The notes below the pieces were generated by a model. It had not been told where the DNA came from and did no database searches. It saw only the letters and a list, made by a program, of their open reading frames with translations. Below are positions 1 through 5,979 of a DNA stretch of 9,814 bases, piece after piece (within the stretch, counting starts at the first letter, position 1; every line of letters begins with the position of its first letter). The stretch spans positions 1 to 9,814 of the forward strand of contig JBJECR010000100.1 of NCBI GenBank assembly GCA_051871275.1, in the 5' to 3' direction. The translations under genes and the position numbers were made by a program. This stretch comes from CAJUPY01 sp051871275 (GTDB lineage: Bacteria; Bacteroidota; Bacteroidia; Bacteroidales; Muribaculaceae).

Positions 1-3
1 TGT

Positions 4-52
4 GACATATAAAGAAAGGATGTACCAAATAACTTAATTTTGATACACCCTC
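4..52 (-). repeat. Left copy of a 49-bp perfect inverted terminal repeat, probable IS end
   Basis: These 49 bp are the exact reverse complement of 9766-9814. Read outward from the window interior, each copy starts GAGGGTGTATCAAAATTAAG and runs to the window edge. The first 35 bases contain an imperfect dyad, in which GGGTGTATCAA faces the complement of GGATGTACCAA. A terminus of the form GGGTGTnTCAAAA is the kind of end seen on Bacteroidetes insertion sequences, but that link is from memory and no transposase is visible. The element must continue beyond position 1. Identity stops sharply at 52/53, which would be the element boundary. Confidence 0.6.
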
Positions 53-72
53 ATGCCTGTTCACTCCGTCTC

Positions 73-216
73 GCTTGCGGCAATCAGAAGCAAACCTGCC
101 GAGCAAACCGGGTTACCGCCAAGATGCAAGCTCGGTGGAGCTTGCGGCAATCAGAAGCGAACCTGCCAAGCAAACCTGGTTACCGCCAAGATGCAAGCTC
201 GGTGGAGCTTGCGGCA
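73..216. repeat. 67-bp tandem repeat, about 2.2 copies
   Basis: Unit 1 is 73-139, unit 2 is 140-206, and the first 10 bases of a third unit (GCTTGCGGCA) follow at 207-216. The two full units differ at 3 of 67 positions. Each ends in a perfect 8-bp dyad with a 4-base loop, GCAAGCTC-GGTG-GAGCTTGC, at 126-145 and 193-212; its right arm overlaps the start of the next unit. The patch looks richer in GC than the flanking DNA. Because 67 is not a multiple of 3, the same peptide appears in successive frames, which explains the small open frames here. No function is recognised; a REP-like or MITE-like intergenic repeat is possible. Confidence 0.8.
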
Positions 217-224
217 CTCGGTTA

Positions 225-257
225 ACCCCACCTTGCCGCAAAGCGGCTAGGTGGGGT
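225..257. other. Long imperfect hairpin next to the 67-bp repeats
   Basis: The arms ACCCCACCT (225-233) and AGGTGGGGT (249-257) are perfectly complementary. Inside them, GCCGC (235-239) pairs with GCGGC (243-247) around an AAA loop, with one T/T mismatch between the two stems. It would be very stable as RNA or as a DNA cruciform. There is no T-run on either side, so it is not a standard intrinsic terminator. It could be the end structure of the repeat block or a remnant of a mobile element. Confidence 0.6.
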
Positions 258-276
258 AAGTAACTGATACACAACC

Positions 277-345
277 AAAATGAGCTAAGTCGTATATGAC
301 TTTGCTCATTTTGCAAAACGCTAAGTCGTATAGACTTTGCAAAAT
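277..345 (-). terminator. Two related overlapping hairpins behind the aminopeptidase gene, probable operon terminator
   Basis: The second hairpin is 277-312: outer arms AAAATGAGC and GCTCATTTT, one T/T mismatch, inner arms AAGTC and GACTT, and a 6-base loop. The first hairpin, nearest the gene, is 308-345: outer arms ATTTTGCA (308-315) and TGCAAAAT (338-345) around the same AAGTC/GACTT core, with a one-sided internal loop of 7 bases on one arm. The structure starts 1 bp after the TAA of the aminopeptidase gene. On the minus strand the second stem ends in TTTT, the A-stem/T-stem form of many bidirectional terminators. The outer stems share 308-312 and so cannot both form fully. Termination is inferred. 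Confidence 0.55.
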
Positions 346-346
346 C

Positions 347-1645
347 TTATGCGTTAAAAAACTGTGTAAAAGCTCGGATGATGTACAGCATATCTTGGGC
401 AGACGCCGTTTCTCGCACTGAGTGCATTGCCCACTGTGCCGCTCCCATATCCACGCCGCGCAGATTTATTTGTGCCGTCAACTTATTCCCCAGCGTAGAG
501 CCTCCTGCTACATCACTGTGATTTACGAAATACTGGTACGGCACTCCCGCATCCTCACAAATTGTGCGGAAAACCGCTGCTGAATCCGCATCAGACATGT
601 ATTTGCAGTTGGCATTTATCTTTATCACCGGTCCGCCGCCGACCACAGGGTGATTAGTAGGGTCTTGCTTCTCCGGATAATTCGGGTGAGTGGCATGACC
701 GTTGTCTGCGGAAATCATGAATGAAGATGCCACGGCACGCATATATGTCTCATCATCGCCGCCCAGAGATGCTACTATTCTCTGCAAGATGTGAGTCAAA
801 ACAGGTGAGCAAGCTCCTTGCTTTGTCTCGGACCCCGTTTCCTCATTGTCAAAAATAGCCATCACTCGTGTCATACTGCAGTTTTCAGACTCCAGCAGGG
901 CAGACATTGCGGAGTATGCCATAGAGAGGTCATCAATGCGGCCGGACGTGAGAAACTCATTGTTCACGCCTACGAGGCATGCCGGAGTTGTGTCGTAAAG
1001 CGTAAGGTCAAAGTCCAAAATCTCTTTCGGACTGACTTTCAGCTCTTCCGCCACGAGTTTCAGCACATAGCCGTCTTTTTCCGCAGCCTCATTGATGTGT
1101 GCAATCACGGGGAGCATATCTTTCTGCTTGGAAAGATGATTACCCTCGTTTACACTGCGGTTGTAGTGGATAGCGAGGTGAGGAATCGTGAGAAGCGGAC
1201 GAGAAAAGTTTACTAATTTTGTTACGGGGTGAAGCGGATTTTCGCCGCGAAGAATCACACGTCCGGCTATAGATAGAGGACGGTCAAACCAAGTGTAGAG
1301 AATAGGTCCGCCATACACTTCCGTATTCAGTTTCAGGATGTTACCGGCACAGAGCATTTCCGGAGCGGGCTTGATGCGGAAACCCGGAGAGTCGCTGTGG
1401 GCGGTGATGATTTTGAATCCGTTGCAGACAGGCTCCGTGGCTGCTACAAAGGCAAAAATAGCGGAACCGTTTTGTGTGACGTAGTATTTTCCACCGGGTT
1501 TTATTTCCCATTTGTCACGTTGGTCAAGGTGACTAAAACCTTGAGCATCAAGACGATTTGCGATATTGTTTACAGCAAGAAAATTGCATGGACTATTGTC
1601 TAAAAATTTCATCAAGTCTTGCAACTTAGGGTCTGTCTGTTTCAT
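347..1645 (-). CDS. apeB: M18 family metallo-aminopeptidase (aspartyl aminopeptidase type)
   Basis: This is a cytosolic zinc exopeptidase that removes N-terminal residues, typically acidic ones in this family, from peptides. At 432 aa it is full length for the bacterial ApeB type (about 430 aa). All expected di-metal ligand motifs are visible: TAHSDSPGFR with His83, GRIDDL with Asp238/Asp239, the catalytic pair in DNEETGS (Glu268, Glu269), SADNGHATHP with Asp314, and NHSDVAGGSTLGN with His376. The family signature TWFDRPL is at 118-124. There is no signal peptide. The ATG lies 13 bp after the OstA-like stop, so the gene is almost certainly the last of the surA-ostA transcript. Two hairpins follow its TAA at once. 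Its metabolic role has no evident link to envelope biogenesis, so co-transcription may be incidental or serve peptide recycling. The M18 call is secure; substrate preference is inferred from the family. Confidence 0.95.
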   Translation of the reverse strand: MKQTDPKLQDLMKFLDNSPCNFLAVNNIANRLDAQGFSHLDQRDKWEIKPGGKYYVTQNGSAIFAFVAATEPVCNGFKIITAHSDSPGFRIKPAPEMLCAGNILKLNTEVYGGPILYTWFDRPLSIAGRVILRGENPLHPVTKLVNFSRPLLTIPHLAIHYNRSVNEGNHLSKQKDMLPVIAHINEAAEKDGYVLKLVAEELKVSPKEILDFDLTLYDTTPACLVGVNNEFLTSGRIDDLSMAYSAMSALLESENCSMTRVMAIFDNEETGSETKQGACSPVLTHILQRIVASLGGDDETYMRAVASSFMISADNGHATHPNYPEKQDPTNHPVVGGGPVIKINANCKYMSDADSAAVFRTICEDAGVPYQYFVNHSDVAGGSTLGNKLTAQINLRGVDMGAAQWAMHSVRETASAQDMLYIIRAFTQFFNA

Positions 1646-1658
1646 GATTGAATGGTAT

Positions 1659-3401
1659 TTAAGGTTTTGCTACTTGTTTTTTAGAGTCTGCACCGCGGCG
1701 TTTTGGTGCAGGATCCGGTTCTGCCATAAGTTTTATAAATTCCTCGGAAATATTAAATACGTCTTCCGGTGAAGTCGGTCGCAGATTCGGGTACCACTTG
1801 AACTGCTGGAGGAAAAGTTGCGATTTCTTTGCCAGGTAAAGCGGAGTGATAGTGCTGGAAGATTCCGGCCAACATTTCATTTTTTCCACATTATTATTTA
1901 CGAAATCAGCAGAGAGGTAGCTGGATTCCAGGCTTACCACTTTGTTGTATGTGGAATCGTTTTCCTCGGGGTAAGAAATTGCGAGCACATTACCGGAAAC
2001 GTCAAGTTTTTTGAGGTGTCCGTCATAGAATGTGGCGAGCATCTCTTTGCCTGTGAGTTGCTGATAAAAGCCGGGCTCTATTTCTTCCGCCATAAAGCCG
2101 AATTCCGGGAGTAGGGCATAATCCACAGTGGAATCGTTTAGATGCACTTGAATCACATTTCCGAAAATCTGGCGGTTGTCGCTCCACACTATCGGGTGTC
2201 GGTCCATGTACAGCATGGAGTCTTTTTGCTCAAAAGTCAGCGAGTCGCAGATGCCTTGCATGTCTGAGCGGAAAAATTTCACGCGGTGTGCCGCTATCAC
2301 ATAGTGGGTTGTGTCTGTGGTCTCAAAAGAGAGTGAATCAATTGCCGGAATGGTGTAAATCTCTCTGTAAGAACGGATTGTGTCGGAGTGCAGATATAGG
2401 GTGTCGCCTTGTGAGAATTCTCTTGCCATGGCACGACCTGTGGCAAGGGCACTGTCTGTCAGCTCGTTGTAAAAGCCGTAATCACCCGTCAGAATCATGG
2501 AATTTGCGGAATCCGTCAGAATCATATTTCCGTATGCCTCGCCGATACCCGTTTTGCGGTTGTAATAGAGCGAATCGCCCGTGAGGGTATTGTTGTTTGA
2601 CGTTATCACGAAGGAACGGCGATAAAGACTTGCATCAGACGTTTCCGTGTTGTAAATTGCTGAGTCTGTGTAGATTCTGCCGTCTTTGTTTGTGATTATT
2701 GACCGTTGGTCCAGCTCTGCAATATGAGTTTGAGTGTTGTAGTAGAGATTATCCGTGAAAATTCTCAGTGTGTCTGCATCGCGGAGCGAGGTCAGCACCA
2801 CATCGTCTGTAAACACTGCTTCCGAGGTTGACGGTGAATATTCGCCGTAACGGGAAACAAGGTTATTTTGCTTGTCATTCAGCTCGCCTCCCACTTCATA
2901 GTAGCCAAGGTCTATGCCCAGGTCGTAGTTGAAAATGGTGGTGGTGAGTTCCACATCTTTATTTATAAGGCGTACCACTTTCCCCGGGTTTGAATAGAGG
3001 ATTGCAAGCTGAGTGGAATCCGTATATACAAGTTCGTCTGCATACACAAACAGTGTGTCGCCTTGTTCCATTCTCACATTGCCGTAAGCCTCAATGGAAC
3101 TTGTGGCATCAAAGAAATGGGCACTGTCGCAGTACATAAACATATCGCCGCGACGAAATTCCACATTTCCCGTGAGTATCTGGAAATCCTCCCCGTCTCT
3201 TGCCAGAAGTTGATCCGCATGTTCCAGGAAGATTTTGCCTTTCTGGTAGCGGTTTGCGGTTGGGATTTGCGGAGTGATAGGCGTATTGTCTTTCTTGGGC
3301 GTGATAGCGGTCACGCTTGAAAAAAAGAGGGAAAAAACTACGATTGCGACGATTGCCAATGGTAGTCGTCGCAAGCCGTTGCTATGTTTTTTGTTGCTCA
3401 T
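1659..3401 (-). CDS. OstA/LptA-like periplasmic protein, LPS-transport related
   Basis: The 580-aa protein has a hydrophobic N-terminal segment (about residues 12-32) that acts as signal peptide or anchor. Behind it lies a long beta-rich stretch of the Bacteroidetes OstA-like family. Short repeated units of the form GD-(M/T/S)-(F/L)-x-Y followed by G-N-V/M run through residues 55-350, for example GDMFMYCDSAHF (85-96), GDTLFVYADEL (114-124) and GDSLYYNRKTG (275-285). In LptA and the LptD N-terminus such repeats stack into a beta-jellyroll that carries lipopolysaccharide across the periplasm. By homology this protein should bridge or receive LPS-like lipid. It is far longer than E. coli LptA (about 185 aa), as is usual in this phylum, and lacks an LptD barrel. 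The C-terminal tail is lysine and arginine rich. The gene sits 31 bp after surA and 13 bp before the aminopeptidase gene, so they are probably co-transcribed. Family assignment is good; the exact role is inferred. Confidence 0.85.
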   Translation of the reverse strand: MSNKKHSNGLRRLPLAIVAIVVFSLFFSSVTAITPKKDNTPITPQIPTANRYQKGKIFLEHADQLLARDGEDFQILTGNVEFRRGDMFMYCDSAHFFDATSSIEAYGNVRMEQGDTLFVYADELVYTDSTQLAILYSNPGKVVRLINKDVELTTTIFNYDLGIDLGYYEVGGELNDKQNNLVSRYGEYSPSTSEAVFTDDVVLTSLRDADTLRIFTDNLYYNTQTHIAELDQRSIITNKDGRIYTDSAIYNTETSDASLYRRSFVITSNNNTLTGDSLYYNRKTGIGEAYGNMILTDSANSMILTGDYGFYNELTDSALATGRAMAREFSQGDTLYLHSDTIRSYREIYTIPAIDSLSFETTDTTHYVIAAHRVKFFRSDMQGICDSLTFEQKDSMLYMDRHPIVWSDNRQIFGNVIQVHLNDSTVDYALLPEFGFMAEEIEPGFYQQLTGKEMLATFYDGHLKKLDVSGNVLAISYPEENDSTYNKVVSLESSYLSADFVNNNVEKMKCWPESSSTITPLYLAKKSQLFLQQFKWYPNLRPTSPEDVFNISEEFIKLMAEPDPAPKRRGADSKKQVAKP

Positions 3402-3432
3402 TGAGCCGTAAAATCTTTATGCTGAAGTGCTG

Positions 3433-4782
3433 TTATTTCTTCCAACCTGAGTGTTCAAAGTCACATTCGTCCCATCCGTCCTCGATTTTGACGTATGTGT
3501 CTTTGATTTTTTTGTCAACCCACTCTTTGATAATTTTTTCCTGAATGGATTTTTCATAGAGTGCTTTTATAGTCTGGAAGTCGTCGGAAAGGTTGGCTTT
3601 GTGAGCCGGAATGCGTGATGTGAGTTTCACGATTGCCACAATTTCTCTGTTGCGTTTCGGATCCATCATGATGAACGCATCGGAGATTTCGCCCGGTTGC
3701 ATCTTATCCACCACTTTTGCCACTTCCTGTGGAAGCTGTGACATTTCAAAGCGTGTAGTACCGTCGTTTTCGTTTGTCATCACGCCTTCGCTGTAGCGTG
3801 TATCTTTGTCTTGTGAGATAAACGGTGCTGCTTCTTCAAACGTGAATTTCCCGGCTTTGATGTCGGAAACCACGGAATCCAGGCGGTGTGTGGCTTTTAT
3901 GAGGTCTTCATCGGAAACTTTCGGGCGGAGAAGTATGTGGCGGGTGTTGATGCGGTCACCACGTTTTTCTATCAGCTGAATAATATGGTAACCATACTGT
4001 GTTTCAACGATTTTAGACACTTTTTTCGGGTCGTTGAGGTTAAATGCCACAGCTGCGTATTCCGGTTCGAGGTGACCTCTGCCAAGGAAGCCGATTTCAC
4101 CACCGCGTACACTGGAACCGGTGTCTTCAGAGTAGAGTATGGCAAGTGTGGAGAAGTCTGCTTCGCCTTTGTTCACGCGGTCCGCATAGTCACGCAGACG
4201 TGCTTTTACGTCGTCTATCTCTTGACGCGGTATTATCGGGTTGATAGTGATGATTTTCACTTCCACCTGCAGTGGCACGAATGGTATGCTGTCTTCCGGC
4301 AGCGTGTTGAAAAATTTGCGTACGTCAGACGGCGTAGTTTTGACATCTTTGATAAGGCTTCTTTTCACTTGCTCTATTCGTGACTGATTTCTGAGCTGTT
4401 CGCCACGCCATTCGCGGAGGTCCGGAATGGTTTTGCGGAAATATTCTTCCACTTTTTCTTTTGTGCCAAGGTTCGTGATGAGGAAGTTAATCCAGGAGTC
4501 AACTTGCTGGTGGATAGCGGATTCCTGTACTTCCACGGTGTCTATGTCCGCCTGGTGGAGAAAGAGTTTGTCAATCGCCATACGTTCAGGTATCACGCAG
4601 TATGGCTTACCGTTTATTTGCTCTCTGTCGTAGAGCATCTGCTGGTATGTCTCTTCAATTTCAGACTTGTAAATAGGCTGGTCGCCGATAGTCCAAGCCA
4701 CTTCTTCCACTATATTGTTTTGTGCTGCGGCACTCAGGCATGCTGCAGCAAAAAATCCTAAAAATATTTTTATCAGTTTCAC
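3433..4782 (-). CDS. surA: SurA-type peptidylprolyl cis-trans isomerase, two parvulin domains
   Basis: The 449-aa periplasmic foldase begins with a Sec signal peptide (residues 1-20, cleavage likely after CLSAAA). An N-terminal chaperone region follows (about 25-160), close in layout and length to E. coli SurA (428 aa). The first parvulin domain (about 172-275) is well conserved, with a VRGGEIGFLGRG stretch and the YGYHIIQL motif near 263-270. The second (about 278-385) opens with RHILLRP but lacks a clear GYHII motif and looks degenerate. A helical tail (400-435) returns to the chaperone fold. The start codon is GTG at 4780-4782: an in-frame stop lies seven codons upstream with no ATG between, and the signal peptide starts right at the GTG. 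A promoter box and a leader hairpin lie upstream. Its expected job is folding outer-membrane proteins, in keeping with ostA behind it. Confidence 0.92.
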   Translation of the reverse strand: MKLIKIFLGFFAAACLSAAAQNNIVEEVAWTIGDQPIYKSEIEETYQQMLYDREQINGKPYCVIPERMAIDKLFLHQADIDTVEVQESAIHQQVDSWINFLITNLGTKEKVEEYFRKTIPDLREWRGEQLRNQSRIEQVKRSLIKDVKTTPSDVRKFFNTLPEDSIPFVPLQVEVKIITINPIIPRQEIDDVKARLRDYADRVNKGEADFSTLAILYSEDTGSSVRGGEIGFLGRGHLEPEYAAVAFNLNDPKKVSKIVETQYGYHIIQLIEKRGDRINTRHILLRPKVSDEDLIKATHRLDSVVSDIKAGKFTFEEAAPFISQDKDTRYSEGVMTNENDGTTRFEMSQLPQEVAKVVDKMQPGEISDAFIMMDPKRNREIVAIVKLTSRIPAHKANLSDDFQTIKALYEKSIQEKIIKEWVDKKIKDTYVKIEDGWDECDFEHSGWKK

Positions 4783-4812
4783 TTTTTGATAGATAATTAT
4801 TTAATAATGTGA

Positions 4813-4842
4813 CTCTTTTAGCCCGATTTTCGGCTATAAGAG
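4813..4842 (-). other. Hairpin in the leader of the SurA gene
   Basis: CTCTTTTAGCC (4813-4823) pairs with GGCTATAAGAG (4832-4842) at 10 of 11 positions over an 8-base loop. It lies between the predicted promoter box at 4865-4872 and the GTG start at 4782, so it would be in the transcript leader. There is no T-run after it in either direction. It may stabilise the mRNA or affect translation from the weak start, or it may be incidental. Confidence 0.4.
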
Positions 4843-4864
4843 CATATTCTGCTTATGTAAAGTG

Positions 4865-4872
4865 CAAAGTTA
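4865..4872 (-). promoter_or_regulatory. Bacteroidetes -7 promoter box for surA-ostA-aminopeptidase
   Basis: On the minus strand this reads TAACTTTG, a full match to the Bacteroidetes -7 consensus TAnnTTTG. No good TTTG -33 box is seen 19-21 bp further upstream. It would give a leader of roughly 75 nt before the GTG start. Read-through from the lipoprotein gene remains possible, because only a weak hairpin (GCTTA-AAAA-TAAGC on the minus strand) lies between. Confidence 0.5.
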
Positions 4873-4936
4873 CGATTTTTATTACACTCTCCACTCTATA
4901 AACGGCTTATTTTTAAGCAAAAGTCAATAAAAAATG

Positions 4937-5812
4937 TTAATCCAACTTGCAGTTTATGGTGATTTGCCCGTTATCTTCAGCTTCTTTGAGGAGCGAGAGG
5001 CGGAGCAAACGGTCATATTCCGCACGACGGCTGTAGGCGAGAATATCCTTTATTGTTTCCTTTGCAAACTCGTAGGGCATAGTCTTGCCGGAAGGGATAT
5101 ATTCCGAAATACTAAGCAGATACGTGAAATCTCCCTGACTTATTTCCAAATTTTTATGCGTGGCAAGGAAAGCATCAGGGTCGCTGCCAAACTCCGCCGG
5201 AATCAGGCTTTCTATCCGTTCCCAGTCCACCCACCTGTCACGGAAATAGTCATAATGGATAGCACCGTCAAGGCATTGCTTTTCCAGTTTGTCTATATCT
5301 TCCGTCTTTGTGGAAACGTACCATTTTTTTGCATTTTTCAGCGAGGGCGACTCGTTTGGAATTTTCAGGTAAATGCCCTTAAGTATAGGACGTTGCAGTT
5401 TCAGTTCTACCGGATTTTCGTCGTAGTATTTCTTTATGGAGTCTTCCGTGATTTCACTTTTTATGCGGTCGTCAAACATTCGGCGGCGGTATTCGTAAGT
5501 GATAAGTTCATTGCGGTATTGCTCCGTCATACGGTCTATTTCCGTGAGGTCGCCGATGTTTTGCGATGCTATTTCACTGATTAGGCGGCTGTCTATCCAC
5601 GAGCGGATGAATGAGTGTGCCAGGGCTGTGCTGTCTTCTGCAGAAAGACCGGACGGCAACTGTTTCCGGAGGTCATCAAGAGTTAGCACCGCATTGCCCA
5701 CGGTTACTAAAATATCTCCGCTGTCCTGCTTGTTTTTATTTGAGCAAGCTGTAGAAAGGATTATGAGCAGCAGAACGGCGGAGATAAATATGCTGTGATT
5801 TCTTTTTGCCAT
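4937..5812 (-). CDS. SurA-N-like periplasmic lipoprotein, foldase family without a visible catalytic core
   Basis: The 291-aa protein starts with a lipoprotein signal peptide: hydrophobic residues 8-20 and a lipobox LSTAC with the acylated Cys at 23. Residues after the Cys (SNKNK) are basic, unlike the acidic export signal of surface lipoproteins in this phylum, so a periplasm-facing location is inferred. Residues 33-135 resemble the SurA N-terminal region: VTVGNAVLTLDDLRK is the strand-turn-helix opening shared with its two neighbours, and ITEDSIKKYYDENP (121-134) is the helix that normally leads into a parvulin domain. The GG-x-GW/F and GYHII parvulin motifs are absent, so it is probably a chaperone rather than an isomerase. 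Its position between two parvulin foldases supports an envelope-folding role. It has its own predicted promoter. Family placement is moderate; function is inferred. Confidence 0.8.
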   Translation of the reverse strand: MAKRNHSIFISAVLLLIILSTACSNKNKQDSGDILVTVGNAVLTLDDLRKQLPSGLSAEDSTALAHSFIRSWIDSRLISEIASQNIGDLTEIDRMTEQYRNELITYEYRRRMFDDRIKSEITEDSIKKYYDENPVELKLQRPILKGIYLKIPNESPSLKNAKKWYVSTKTEDIDKLEKQCLDGAIHYDYFRDRWVDWERIESLIPAEFGSDPDAFLATHKNLEISQGDFTYLLSISEYIPSGKTMPYEFAKETIKDILAYSRRAEYDRLLRLSLLKEAEDNGQITINCKLD

Positions 5813-5831
5813 TTTAGATCTTTTTGTCTTG

Positions 5832-5863
5832 CAAAGATAATATTTTTAAGCGTATAAAGCAAA
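5832..5863 (-). promoter_or_regulatory. Bacteroidetes promoter for the 291-aa lipoprotein gene
   Basis: On the minus strand a -33 TTTG (5860-5863) and a -7 TATCTTTG (5832-5839) are separated by 20 bp, matching the Bacteroidetes consensus TTTG-N19-21-TAnnTTTG. The predicted transcript would start near 5825, giving a leader of about 13 nt before the ATG at 5812. The -33 box sits in the T-rich tail of the upstream terminator. Confidence 0.7.
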
Positions 5864-5897
5864 AATTGGCAAAGTTATGCACAACTTTGCCAATTTT
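5862..5897 (-). terminator. Strong intrinsic terminator after the 645-aa foldase gene
   Basis: There is a perfect 15-bp stem: AAAATTGGCAAAGTT (5862-5876) with AACTTTGCCAATTTT (5883-5897), and a 6-base loop. Read on the minus strand, the 3' arm ends TTTT and continues T-GCTTT, a typical Rho-independent form. It lies 82 bp past the TAA of the 645-aa gene and 49 bp before the next ATG, so it should separate the first foldase from the downstream genes. Confidence 0.8.
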
Positions 5898-5915
5898 ATA
5901 TCTTTCCGCCAATTT

Positions 5916-5969
5916 GCTAAAGTAGCTATCTTTGCTAAATTAGCTAAATTAGCTAAATTAGCTATCTTA
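5916..5969. repeat. 9-bp tandem repeat array, six units
   Basis: Six consecutive 9-bp units all start GCTA: GCTAAAGTA, GCTATCTTT, three exact GCTAAATTA (5934-5960), then GCTATCTTA. The unit junction makes the palindrome TTAGCTAA. The array lies between the stop codon of the 645-aa gene and its terminator, so it is transcribed as 3' untranslated RNA. The 9-bp period gives Ala-Lys-Leu or Ala-Asn-Leu repeats in overlapping frames; these are not taken as genes. Confidence 0.8.
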
Positions 5970-5979
5970 GCAGTGATTG

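Noticed and set aside
73..216. CRISPR array
   Set aside because: The units are contiguous and 64/67 identical, with no unique spacers, and no cas genes are present.
40..316. Several 60-67 aa open frames on both strands near the left edge
   Set aside because: They come from the 67-bp repeat, whose length shifts the same peptide through successive frames. They overlap each other and show no start context or family signal.
818..1216. Plus-strand 132-aa frame
   Set aside because: It is antisense to the M18 aminopeptidase, whose metal-ligand motifs run through the same interval.
4934..5584. Plus-strand 216-aa frame
   Set aside because: It is antisense to the lipoprotein gene, with aromatic-rich composition typical of a shadow frame and no recognisable motif.
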